The notes under the pieces are model-generated. The model was given only the letters and a program-made list of their open reading frames with translations, made no database searches and had not been told where the DNA came from. From assembly GCA_963788055.1 (NCBI GenBank), contig CAWBFA010000001.1, positions 682,001 through 746,000 of the forward strand: 64,000 nucleotides of DNA, in the 5' to 3' direction. The stretch is from JACCTU01 sp963788055. GTDB lineage: Bacteria; Actinomycetota; Thermoleophilia; Gaiellales; Gaiellaceae. Each line of letters opens with the position of its first letter. Position 1 is the first letter of the stretch. The position numbers and the translations under genes are program-made. This document shows, piece after piece, positions 15,378 through 23,460 of the stretch.

Positions 15378-15950
15378 CTAGTGCTCCTCCCTCGCCGCGA
15401 GCGCCGACTCGAGCGCCGCGATCGCGCCCTTGCGCGCCGCGTTCGCACGCTCGTACGCGAGCGCCGCCTCGAGCATCGGCCGGCGCCAGCCCGGCGCAGC
15501 CTCCGCGATGCCTGCCACGGTCAGCTCTTCGTAGTCCTTCGGCATCCCCGCGACCCGCTCACCCTTCTCGGGCAAGGCCGCCGCAGGCTTCGCGGCAGTG
15601 GTGGGCTTCGCCGGCGCCGCCTCCGTCTTCGAGCCGGACGCGCCGCGCGCCGCGCCGATCTTCTCGATCTGGAGCTCGGTCAGCGACGCCCTGAAGCCGG
15701 TGTGGCGCTTGTAGCCGGTCCGTTTCCGGTACTTGCCGATCCGGATCTTCTCGCCCTTCACATGGCCGACGACGCGGGCGGTGACGGTCACGCTCTTCGG
15801 CGAAAGCTCGGTCTTCTTCTCGTCGCCGAAGAGGAGCACCATCGGGTTGAGGGTCTTGCCCTCCTCGGTCTTGAGCCGGTCCACGGTGAGCTTCTCGCCC
15901 TCCTGGACGCGGTACTGCTTCCCTCCGACTGAGATGATCGCGTAAGCCAT
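15378..15950 (-). CDS. rplU: 50S ribosomal protein L21 with long C-terminal extension
   Basis: Residues 1-103 are canonical L21 (MAYAIISVGGKQYRVQEGEK, then IGKYRKRTGYKRHTGFR). An 87-residue extension follows: an Ala/Pro/Lys linker (about 104-135) and then a helical segment containing YEELTVAGIAEAA and LEAALAYERANAARKGAI. This segment resembles small helical domains seen at the ends of other actinobacterial proteins (impression, not searched). Typical bacterial L21 is about 103 residues. The start ATG follows an intrinsic terminator by a few bases, so rplU probably has its own promoter or is attenuated. Confidence 0.95.
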   Translation of the reverse strand: MAYAIISVGGKQYRVQEGEKLTVDRLKTEEGKTLNPMVLLFGDEKKTELSPKSVTVTARVVGHVKGEKIRIGKYRKRTGYKRHTGFRASLTELQIEKIGAARGASGSKTEAAPAKPTTAAKPAAALPEKGERVAGMPKDYEELTVAGIAEAAPGWRRPMLEAALAYERANAARKGAIAALESALAAREEH

Positions 15951-15956
15951 AGCGTG

Positions 15957-15979
15957 AAAAACGCGGGCACCGGCCCGCG
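15957..15979 (-). terminator. Intrinsic terminator between rne and rplU
   Basis: On the minus strand the arms CGCGGGC and GCCCGCG enclose a 4-base loop and are followed by GTTTTTC. This is a clear rho-independent structure 30 bases after the rne stop and just before the rplU start. It should end most rne transcripts, or act as an attenuator for the ribosomal protein operon. Confidence 0.7.
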
Positions 15980-16008
15980 AGGCCGGGGAAGTGTAGCCGA
16001 GGGCGGAG

Positions 16009-18600
16009 CTAGGCGGCGCTCTCGCTCGGCTCGTCGGACTGATCGGCCGAAGCTGTCGTGCCCGCCGGCTTCCTGCGCCTGCGGCCTCCGCGTGAGCCTC
16101 GCCGCGTCTTCTTCTTCGGCTTGGGCTCTGCGCCGTCCTCTGAGGGCTCGGACTCTGCAGACGTCTCGACCGTTTCGGCCTCGGGCTCCTCGTCGAGCGC
16201 GCGGTCCGGGATGTGGATCCGCGGCGCGCCGGCCTCGGCGGATACCCCGCCGTTCGCGCTTGCGGCAGCAGCGGTTCCCGTCTTGCGGCGGCGTCGGCCC
16301 CCGCGCGTCCCGCGCCGCGTCTTCTTCTTCGGGGCAAGCGTCTCGGCGCCGTCTTCGGCCGCCGGCTCGACTTCCGGCTCGGGCTCGATCTGGGCCTCGG
16401 GCTCGGCCTCCTCGTCGACTTCGGCATCGGCCGCCGCCGACTCGGGCTTCGCCTCTGCCACGGGTTTCGCCGCGGCGCTCTTCGCCCGCGACGGCCGCGT
16501 CGGCTTCTCCGCCTCGCGCTCCGCGGTGATCGGAGCTTGTGCGGCGGGCTCGCCGAGCATGGTGGCGTACGCAGTGCCATCGAGCACGCGATTCACTCTC
16601 GCGTTCACCGTCTTGCCGACGAGCTTCGCCGCACCCGCCACCGTGACGGCGAGACCGTCGAGCTTCGCGACCGCGGCGTTCGGGTCGTAAAGCCCGACTT
16701 CGACGAGCTTCAGGTCGAGCTCTGCGCCTTCCTCGACCGGTACCTGCGGGGCGAGCTTCTCGATCGTCCCCTCCTCGAGCACCGCGAAGTGCTCCGAGTG
16801 GAGGTCGTCCTTCAGCTCGAGGAAGAAGCGTCGCTTCGTCGACGCCTCGATCTGCTCGAGACGCACGGCGCCGGGTCCGATCAGGATGCTCGCCGCCCGA
16901 GCCGAGACCTCGATGCGGAACGCCTTCGTGCGCGGCTTCGATGCAGCGAGCGAGCGCAGCTTGCGCTCGAGCTCGACCGCCGCTGTCGCCTCGGAGACGA
17001 CGATCCCGTCGCCGCCGCAGGTCGGGCACTTCTTCGTCAGGATCTCGCGCGGCCCATCGGTGACGTTCTGCCGCGTCATCTCGACGAGGCCGAGCGGAGA
17101 GATCTCGACGACGTACGTCTTCGTCCGGTCGCGCTCGAGCTCGTTGCGCAGCGCGTCCTCGACCGTCTGGCGGTTGGACGGGTTCGCCATGTCGATGAAG
17201 TCGATGACGATGATCCCGCCGATGTCGCGCAGCCGCAGCTGGCGGACGACCTCCTTGACCGCTTCGAGGTTGTTCTTCGTGATCGTGTCCTCGAGGCGCG
17301 CGCCCGAGCTCTTCGAGCGCGAGCCGACGAAGCGGCCCGTGTTCACGTCGATGACGGTGAACGCCTCGGCGTAGTCGAAGATCAGATAGCCGCCGGACGG
17401 GAGGTTGACGCGGCGGTCGAGCGTCGACCTGATCTCCGCGTCGACGCCGAACGACTCGAACAGCGGCGTCTTCTCCTTGTAGCGCTGGACCTTCTCCACC
17501 ATGTGGGGCGAGGTCTTCTTCAGGTAGCCGACCACGCGCTTGTACGCCGTGTCGTCGTCGATCAGCGCGCGCTCGAAGTCTGCGGTGAAGAGATCCCGCG
17601 TGACGCGAAGCGGCAGCTCCGACTCCTGGTAGACAAGGGACGGCGGCTTCGACGCCTTCGCCTGATCCTGGATCGACTTCCAGAGCTTCTGGAGAAAGAC
17701 GAGGTCCCGCTCGACGTCCTCGGCGGATGCGCCCTCCGCGGCCGTGCGGACGATCACGCCGCCCTCCTTGACCTTGAGCGACTTGACGATCTCTTTCAGG
17801 CGCGCACGCTCGTCGTCCTCGAGCCGGCGGGAGACGCCGAGCCCTTCGCCGAACGGGACGTAGACGACGAAGCGCCCGGGGAGCGAGATCTCGGTCGTGA
17901 GCCGCGCGCCCTTCGACTTCATCGGGTCCTTGACCGCCTGGACGAGCACCTGCTCGCCGCGCTTGATCAGGTCCTGGATCTTGCGGCCGTGGCCTTTGCC
18001 CTCGAGCTCGGGCACGACGATCTCGTCGACGTACAGGAAGCCGTTCTTCTCGAGACCGATCTCGACGAACGCGGCCTCCATGCCGGGCAGGACGTTGTCG
18101 ACCGTGCCGAGGTAGATGTTCCCGGCGATCGACCGGCGCTCCGGCCGCTCGAGGTAGACCTCGGCGACGCGGTCGTCTTCGAGGATCGCGACGCGCTGCT
18201 CGCCGACGTCGGTCGAGACCAGAAGCTCGCGCTTCGCAGGCGGAAGCGGGGGCCGCTTCTGCGGCGGCCGGCGACGAGGCTGGTTCGCTCGCCGCTCGCG
18301 GCGCTGCGACCGAACCTCTTCCTTCTTCTTCTCCGTGCGCTCGGGCTGCTTCTTGCGCTCGGTCTTCGCAGGCGCGGCCTCCGTTGGGGACGCCGTCGCG
18401 CTCGCGGTCGCGGTCTTCTTGCGGCCCTTGCCGCCTCGCGTGCCACGGCGCCGCTTCGGGCGCGTCGGATCTGCTGTCGATTCCCCGCCTGTCGCGGCGG
18501 GGGTGGTCGTTACGTCTGTCGGCGGTGCCGGAGCGGCTGCCCGAGGTGCGGGCGCCTGCTCCTGTTCAGCGCGCTTTCGGCGGAACCAGGGAAGTGGCAA
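16009..18600 (-). CDS. rne: Ribonuclease E/G with arginine-rich termini
   Basis: 863 residues. A disordered N-terminal extension (about 1-150) leads to the S1/5'-sensor region (NIYLGTVDNVLPGMEAAFVEIG), then the DNase I-like catalytic core. Catalytic Asp residues lie in FTVIDVNTGRFVG and IVIDFIDM. The Zn-link is CPTCGGDG. A TRAM-like beta segment follows (about 680-725), and the C-terminal tail is acidic with basic blocks. TRRGTRGGRRRRK and TRRGSRGGRRRRK occur at the C terminus and RRRGTRGGKGRKK near the N terminus. The enzyme performs endonucleolytic mRNA decay and rRNA processing. It sits immediately upstream of rplU-rpmA-obg, as in other actinobacteria. Confidence 0.95.
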   Translation of the reverse strand: MPLPWFRRKRAEQEQAPAPRAAAPAPPTDVTTTPAATGGESTADPTRPKRRRGTRGGKGRKKTATASATASPTEAAPAKTERKKQPERTEKKKEEVRSQRRERRANQPRRRPPQKRPPLPPAKRELLVSTDVGEQRVAILEDDRVAEVYLERPERRSIAGNIYLGTVDNVLPGMEAAFVEIGLEKNGFLYVDEIVVPELEGKGHGRKIQDLIKRGEQVLVQAVKDPMKSKGARLTTEISLPGRFVVYVPFGEGLGVSRRLEDDERARLKEIVKSLKVKEGGVIVRTAAEGASAEDVERDLVFLQKLWKSIQDQAKASKPPSLVYQESELPLRVTRDLFTADFERALIDDDTAYKRVVGYLKKTSPHMVEKVQRYKEKTPLFESFGVDAEIRSTLDRRVNLPSGGYLIFDYAEAFTVIDVNTGRFVGSRSKSSGARLEDTITKNNLEAVKEVVRQLRLRDIGGIIVIDFIDMANPSNRQTVEDALRNELERDRTKTYVVEISPLGLVEMTRQNVTDGPREILTKKCPTCGGDGIVVSEATAAVELERKLRSLAASKPRTKAFRIEVSARAASILIGPGAVRLEQIEASTKRRFFLELKDDLHSEHFAVLEEGTIEKLAPQVPVEEGAELDLKLVEVGLYDPNAAVAKLDGLAVTVAGAAKLVGKTVNARVNRVLDGTAYATMLGEPAAQAPITAEREAEKPTRPSRAKSAAAKPVAEAKPESAAADAEVDEEAEPEAQIEPEPEVEPAAEDGAETLAPKKKTRRGTRGGRRRRKTGTAAAASANGGVSAEAGAPRIHIPDRALDEEPEAETVETSAESEPSEDGAEPKPKKKTRRGSRGGRRRRKPAGTTASADQSDEPSESAA

Positions 18601-18785
18601 AAGGTGTCTCCTTGCTGTGCGCGCGGCCTGACGTCGGCCGCCACAGGCGACCGGGGCGCGCGTTGGATTGTCAGAGGCGAAAACTCGTGCATCGCTCCAA
18701 CCAGGGTACCAGTGCCCCCGGGCGGGCTCTGCCGTCCGGTTCAGGACCTAGCCTTGCGGCGGTGAGCTACCGCGAGGAGGCCCCG

Positions 18786-18980
18786 ATGAGCCCCACGGAG
18801 GAGGCTTTCGAGCTGCTCCTCATCGAGGAGGCGGACGCCTGGTTCGAGTACCTGGAATCGACCAGGGGTCAGTCGGAAGCCCGGTACAAGGAGGTCGAGC
18901 CCTGGGCGTGGGCCCGGCTGAGCCAGCGGCTACGCGCGATCCGTGCCCGGCGCGCCCGACTCCGCACCGCCGCTGCCTGA
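18786..18980 (+). CDS. Small conserved hypothetical protein, 64 aa
   Basis: ATG at 18786 with GAGGAGG 7 bases upstream, a convincing ribosome site. The acidic N-terminal helix (EEAFELLLIEEADAWFEYLE) is followed by EVEPWAWARLSQRLRAI and a basic end. There are no cysteines or membrane segments. I do not recognise a named family. The last 51 bases overlap the convergent DUF697-like gene, so the two 3' ends interleave. Confidence 0.6.
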   Translation: MSPTEEAFELLLIEEADAWFEYLESTRGQSEARYKEVEPWAWARLSQRLRAIRARRARLRTAAA

Positions 18981-19760
18981 GGCCAGAGTCTCGAAATAGC
19001 GAATCGCCGCCTCGCCGAGGGCGCGTGTGCCCGCGTAGGCGACGCCGCCCTGCACCGCCCAGCCGGCGATCGGGACGAAGCCGAGCGCCTGGCGCGCGAA
19101 GGCCCGGAATCCGAGCGCCGTGCCGACGACGCCGAGGATCTCCGGCAGCCGCTCAGCGTCGATCTCCTGCCCGTACGCCCTCGCCAGACGCAGCACGAGC
19201 CGCAGCTGGTTCAGCGTCAGCACCGGGAAATCGACGCCCGGCACGAACACGGCAGCGGCGATCAACGCGTTTTGCCGCGCGACGCGCGAGACGAGTGCCT
19301 CTGCAACGCCGTGCCGGAGCGCGGGCAGCCTCGCCGCAACCGCAACTGCCGCGTCCTCGTCCTTCGCCGCGAGCCGTCGGCCGAGCTCCTCGAGCGGAAA
19401 GCCTTCGCCGGGCCGGAGCGGAAGGACGTCGGTGGCGAGCGCGTAGGGCACCGGCGTCGTCGGCTCCGGTCCGAGCACGATCACCGGGACGCCCGCGACG
19501 TCCGCAGCGCGCAACGCGCGCTCGTCCTCGTCCGTCGGCTCACCGGCGAGCACGTACACGAGCCCAGCCGCACCGTCGACCGCGCCGAGCGTCGCGTCGC
19601 GCACCGCGCTCTCGTCGCCGTCACGGACCAGCTCGCGGCGCAGTGCATCGACGAGCGACCGCGCGCCTCCGAGCACGAGTGGCCGACGATCCGACGTCGA
19701 CGAGCGGAGATCGCGAAGAAGCTTGGCGACGGCGAGCGGGGCGAGCGGAAGCTTGCGCAC
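18930..19760 (-). CDS. DUF697-like protein with degenerate nucleotide-binding-type N terminus
   Basis: 276 residues from the GTG at 19760, which overlaps the rodA stop (TAGTG). The N-terminal half has alternating strands and helices (LVLGGARSLVDALRREL; VYVLAGEP; VPVIVLGPEP) like a Rossmann/GTPase-related fold, but without a P-loop. The C-terminal half (about 150-262) has the hydrophobic helices of DUF697 (ARQNALIAAAVFVPGVDFPVL; GTALGFRAFARQALGFVPI). Such domains occur in GTPase-linked membrane proteins of unknown role. Coupling to rodA suggests an envelope function. Confidence 0.6.
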   Translation of the reverse strand: MRKLPLAPLAVAKLLRDLRSSTSDRRPLVLGGARSLVDALRRELVRDGDESAVRDATLGAVDGAAGLVYVLAGEPTDEDERALRAADVAGVPVIVLGPEPTTPVPYALATDVLPLRPGEGFPLEELGRRLAAKDEDAAVAVAARLPALRHGVAEALVSRVARQNALIAAAVFVPGVDFPVLTLNQLRLVLRLARAYGQEIDAERLPEILGVVGTALGFRAFARQALGFVPIAGWAVQGGVAYAGTRALGEAAIRYFETLASGSGGAESGAPGTDRA

Positions 19761-20938
19761 TACCGTCGTCGCCCACGAGCGTGAATCGCCTGCAGCACTC
19801 CGACGCCCAGCAGATTCGTGACGAGCGACGAGCCGCCGACGCTCACGAACGGGAGCGGGATGCCGGTCACGGGCGCGATCCCCATCGTCATGCCGATGTT
19901 GACGAAGACTTGGAAGAGGAGCGCGAAGACGATCCCGGCCGCAACGATCGCGGAGTACGGGTCCGAGGCGTAGGTGACGACGCGCAGCCCGCGCCAGACG
20001 ACGAGCAGATAGAGCAGGAGCAGGATCGCCGCACCGACGAAGCCGCGCTGCTCGGCGAGCGAGGCGAACGCGAAGTCGGTCGCGTGCTCGGGGAGGTAGT
20101 CGAGGTTCGTCTGCGTCGAGTTGTCCACCCCGCGGCCCCGCACTCCGCCCGCGCCGACCGCGAGGATCGACTGCTGCACGTTGTAGCTCGCCCCCTGAGG
20201 GTCGGACTCCCGGTCGACGAACGCGGTGAGGCGGTCGCGCTGGTACGGCTCGAGCACGTCGACGCCGAGAGACGGCAGCAGCCAGACGACGAGTGTGAAG
20301 GCAAAGGCGACGGTCGTGACGAGGGCGGTCACGTGCAGCCAGCGCGTGCCGGCGACGAAGAGCATCGCGGCGAGCGCCGCGCCGTAGACGAGCGACGTCC
20401 CGATGTCGGGCTGCATGAACACGAGGAGGGTGGGGACCACCGTCAGCCCGATCGCGCCGAGCACCGTCCCGACCTCGCCGACGCGCCGCGCGCGCTCCGC
20501 GAGGAAGCCGGCCACCGAGAGGATGATGAGAAGCTTTCCGAGCTCGGACGGCTGGAAGGTCAGGGAGCCCACGCCGATCCACCGCTGCGAGCCGCGTGCC
20601 TCGGTCCCGAAGGGAATCACGAACAGGAGCAACAGCAGCGAGACGGCGTACAGCTGGCGCCAGTAGCGCCGGTAGAGATCGGGGTCGAGCAGGGACGCGC
20701 CCAGCATCGCAAGCCCCCCCACGGCGGCGTAGACCGCCTGGCGGACGACGTAGTAGTCGGGGCTCCCCGCGACGTCGTCGCGTGTGATCCCCGCGACGAG
20801 GTGCAGGCCGTAGCCGACGAGCGCAGCGACGGCTCCGAACAGGACCCAGTCGAAGTTCCGGGCGAAGGCCTCAGCCCCGGCCTCGACGCGGCGTGCGCGC
20901 GTCCGCGCGCGGCGTGGGCCTGCGTAGTCGACTGCCAT
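19760..20938 (-). CDS. rodA: Rod-shape-determining glycosyltransferase RodA (FtsW/RodA/SpoVE family)
   Basis: Polytopic SEDS peptidoglycan polymerase that works with PBP2. About ten membrane segments. Characteristic motifs are LTFQPSELGKLLIIL, FMQPDIGTSLVYG, the extracytoplasmic YNVQQSILAVGAGG, LPEHATDFAFA, and the C-terminal TGIPLPFVSVGGSSL. The 392 residues are normal for the family. The gene is separated from mrdA by a short tandem duplication (20932-20959) that leaves a stray ATG plus four-codon frame in front of its own ATG. Confidence 0.95.
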   Translation of the reverse strand: MAVDYAGPRRARTRARRVEAGAEAFARNFDWVLFGAVAALVGYGLHLVAGITRDDVAGSPDYYVVRQAVYAAVGGLAMLGASLLDPDLYRRYWRQLYAVSLLLLLFVIPFGTEARGSQRWIGVGSLTFQPSELGKLLIILSVAGFLAERARRVGEVGTVLGAIGLTVVPTLLVFMQPDIGTSLVYGAALAAMLFVAGTRWLHVTALVTTVAFAFTLVVWLLPSLGVDVLEPYQRDRLTAFVDRESDPQGASYNVQQSILAVGAGGVRGRGVDNSTQTNLDYLPEHATDFAFASLAEQRGFVGAAILLLLYLLVVWRGLRVVTYASDPYSAIVAAGIVFALLFQVFVNIGMTMGIAPVTGIPLPFVSVGGSSLVTNLLGVGVLQAIHARGRRR

Positions 20939-20959
20939 CAGTCGGCTGCCATCAGTCGG
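20932..20959 (-). repeat. 14-bp tandem duplication at the mrdA/rodA junction
   Basis: CTGCCATCAGTCGG occurs twice in direct succession. On the coding strand it yields TGATGGCAGCCGACTGATGG: the mrdA stop overlaps an ATG that opens a four-codon frame ending in TGA, which in turn overlaps the real rodA ATG. Confidence 0.85.
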
Positions 20960-22949
20960 TCTCCGACGTGGAGACCACGTTGATCTCCCCCACGTCTTTC
21001 TTGAAGTACTTGGCGAAGACGTCGAGCGCCGCGGGGGCGGCTGCCGTACCGCCGTGGCCGCCGTTCTCGATCAGCGCGCACACGACGAGCTCGGCGTCGT
21101 CGGCGGGCCCGTAGCCACACCACCACGCCTGGTCGAACTTCCGCTTGTACTCGCTGGAGTACTTCTCGGCAGTCCCCGTCTTGCCCGCGATCTCGACCGG
21201 GAACGACGAGAACACGGCGGTCGAGGTCCCATCCGGATCGTGCGTCGCGCGGTAGAGCCCCTCGCGCACGACCGAGAGCGCTGACGGCGAGACCTTGATG
21301 CGCTCGGGCGCCGGCTGCGTCGGGTGCGGAACGATCGAGAGCTGGCCCGGCCCCTGGACGTCTTTGAACAGGTGCGGCGTGACGAGTCGCCCGCCGTTCG
21401 CGACCATCGCGTAGAAGCGCGCCATCTGGAGCGGCGTCGCGGTCATGTCCTTCTGCCCGATCGTCAGCTGGATCGAGTCGCCCGGCTTCCAGAGCTTCTC
21501 GATCGGGTCGTCGGCGTACGCCTTGAGCCGCCACGCGGGCGTCGGCACCAGCCCGGTCGCCTCCGGTCCAAGCTCGATCCCCGTCGCCTTGCCGAAGCCG
21601 AACCGGCTCGCCCACTCCTGCAGCGGCGACGTCGGCTTGTTGTAGAACTCCTCGCCCAGCCGGTAGAAGTAGGTGTCGCACGACCACGCGAGCGCGATCG
21701 GCATCGTGATCGCGGTGTTCGTGTACGGGTTCCAGTTGTTGAAGATGTAGGGGACGCCGTTCTCTCCGACGTACGTGTACGACGGCGTGCACGGGAGCGC
21801 TTCATAAGGCGTGACGACGTGCTCCTCGAGCGCCGCGATTGCCGTCACGGGCTTGAAGGTCGAACCCGGCGGATAGACGCCCGCGAGCGCCCGGTTGAGG
21901 CCGGGGTAGTTGTTGCGCTTCGCCGAGCTCTCGACGACGAGCGGGCGGATTCGCCACGGGTTGGGCTTGCCGACGAAGATGCGCGGGTCGAAGGTCGGGT
22001 TCGAGGCGAGCGCAAGCACCTCGCCGTTGCGCGCGTCGAGGGCGACGATCGCGCCGCCGTTCGCGTTCCAACAGCCGCCCAGACACTGCGAGTCGCGCGC
22101 GATTCGGATCCCGTGCTCGAGCGCCCGCTCCGCCGCGTACTGCAGGCCGGCGTCGATCGTCAGCGTCACGTCGTTGCCGGGCATCGGCGTCTTCAGCGGC
22201 TCGAAGTCGCTCCGCGGCTGGCCGAGCGAGTCGACGAGCAGGCGCTGGAGGCCCGGCGTTCCGCGGAGGTAGCGGTCGAAGGCCGCCTCGACCCCGGCCT
22301 GGCCGACCTTGTCGCCGGGCACGAGCTCCGCGTACGCGCGCTCCTGCAGCTGCTCCTTCGTCACCTCACCGACGTGACCGAGGACGTGCGCGGCGAGCTT
22401 GCCGTACGGGTAGTCGCGGACGTTGCCCTGGACGAGCTTCATCCCCGGGAACTCCCGCGAGCGCTCGCTGAGGTAGAAGAGCTCCGAGCGGTCGAGGTTC
22501 TCCTTGACGATGACGGGGGTGAGCGGGTCGTTGCGGCGCCGGTCGACCTCGCGGGCGATCCGCGGCGCCGGGACGTGGAGCACCCTGCCGAGCCGCTTCA
22601 GCATCTGGTAGCGGCCTTTCTTCGGCAGGTCGGCGGGCCACAGCTGCACGGCGGTCCCCGCGACGTTGCCGACGAGAATGTTCCCGTTGCGGTCGCGGAT
22701 CACGCCGCGGGCCGCCTCGACGCGCACGGTCCGCAGCCGGTTGTTCTGCGCGGCGCGCAGGTACTGCTCGCCCGAGAGCACCTGCAGCGCCCAGAGGCGC
22801 AGGAAGAGGATGGCGAAGACGCCGAGCGCGACCGCGCCGAGGATCGCCAGGCGGAGCGCGAGCTTCGGCGTCAGGCGGTAGGGCTCGACGACCCGCGGGT
22901 CGGGCGGCAGGAAGCGTCCCGGCGAGCGCCCGTTGCCGCGGTCAGCCAA
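20952..22949 (-). CDS. mrdA: Penicillin-binding protein 2 (rod-shape transpeptidase)
   Basis: Class B PBP that crosslinks peptidoglycan during elongation. One N-terminal membrane anchor (about 28-52) precedes a pedestal domain and the transpeptidase domain. The domain carries the SxxK motif in PPGSTFKPV (acyl-enzyme Ser), the SxN position as SCD in AWSCDTYFYRLG, and KTGTAEK. Its 665 residues are normal. It starts within the last bases of mreD, is followed by rodA, and is the standard partner of RodA. Confidence 0.95.
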   Translation of the reverse strand: MADRGNGRSPGRFLPPDPRVVEPYRLTPKLALRLAILGAVALGVFAILFLRLWALQVLSGEQYLRAAQNNRLRTVRVEAARGVIRDRNGNILVGNVAGTAVQLWPADLPKKGRYQMLKRLGRVLHVPAPRIAREVDRRRNDPLTPVIVKENLDRSELFYLSERSREFPGMKLVQGNVRDYPYGKLAAHVLGHVGEVTKEQLQERAYAELVPGDKVGQAGVEAAFDRYLRGTPGLQRLLVDSLGQPRSDFEPLKTPMPGNDVTLTIDAGLQYAAERALEHGIRIARDSQCLGGCWNANGGAIVALDARNGEVLALASNPTFDPRIFVGKPNPWRIRPLVVESSAKRNNYPGLNRALAGVYPPGSTFKPVTAIAALEEHVVTPYEALPCTPSYTYVGENGVPYIFNNWNPYTNTAITMPIALAWSCDTYFYRLGEEFYNKPTSPLQEWASRFGFGKATGIELGPEATGLVPTPAWRLKAYADDPIEKLWKPGDSIQLTIGQKDMTATPLQMARFYAMVANGGRLVTPHLFKDVQGPGQLSIVPHPTQPAPERIKVSPSALSVVREGLYRATHDPDGTSTAVFSSFPVEIAGKTGTAEKYSSEYKRKFDQAWWCGYGPADDAELVVCALIENGGHGGTAAAPAALDVFAKYFKKDVGEINVVSTSETD

Positions 22950-23460
22950 GGAGGCGCACCTCCTGCGTCGCCCACTCGGGGCGGCCCAGCACGCGCCGCA
23001 CGAGCGCGTACACGGGGAACGCGAGGAGCAGGTTCAGCAGCACGCCCGGGATGAGCGCGCCGACGAGCACCGTGCCGGCGTCGACAGGGTCGCCGAGGAC
23101 GACGTGCAGCGCGAGCGCGCCGACGGAGTAGAGGATCGTGACGACGGCGACGGAGAGCAGCGGCGCGTGCGTGCGGTCGCGGCCGGTGGTCTCTCCGTAG
23201 CGGCCGATCCAGTAGCCGGCGACCGTGAGCAAGAGAGAGGTCTCGCCGAGGCGCGCGAGGTTCGCGGTGTCGAGCATGAGGCCGGCCGCGAAGCCCGCCG
23301 CGGCGCCCCAGATCGCTCCGCGCAGAAGCGAGACGGCGACGAGCGTGACAAGCAGGAGGTCCGGTGTTCCGCCCGCGATGTCGATCGAGCCGACGATCGA
23401 CGACTGCAGCACGACGGCGGCGAACACGAGCGCGAACGTCTTCAGGACGTCGGCGGTCAT
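22942..23460 (-). CDS. mreD: Rod shape-determining protein MreD
   Basis: 172-residue protein with five or six membrane segments, part of the elongasome. Typical features are the short hydrophobic helices with GGTPDLLLVTLVAVSLLRG and the Gly/Ala-rich central span. The GTPD...G pattern is common to MreD. Its start overlaps the mreC stop (ATGA) and its end overlaps the mrdA start by 8 bases. Identification rests on weak sequence signature plus very strong gene order. Confidence 0.9.
   Translation of the reverse strand: MTADVLKTFALVFAAVVLQSSIVGSIDIAGGTPDLLLVTLVAVSLLRGAIWGAAAGFAAGLMLDTANLARLGETSLLLTVAGYWIGRYGETTGRDRTHAPLLSVAVVTILYSVGALALHVVLGDPVDAGTVLVGALIPGVLLNLLLAFPVYALVRRVLGRPEWATQEVRLLG

Noticed and set aside
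16213..18765. 850-codon plus-strand frame opposite rne
   Set aside because: Arg/Leu/Asp-rich composition typical of the complement of a Glu/Lys-rich gene; RNase E motifs on the minus strand are unambiguous.
21324..23054. 576-codon plus-strand frame opposite mrdA/mreD
   Set aside because: Same shadow effect; PBP2 and MreD are supported by motifs and gene order.
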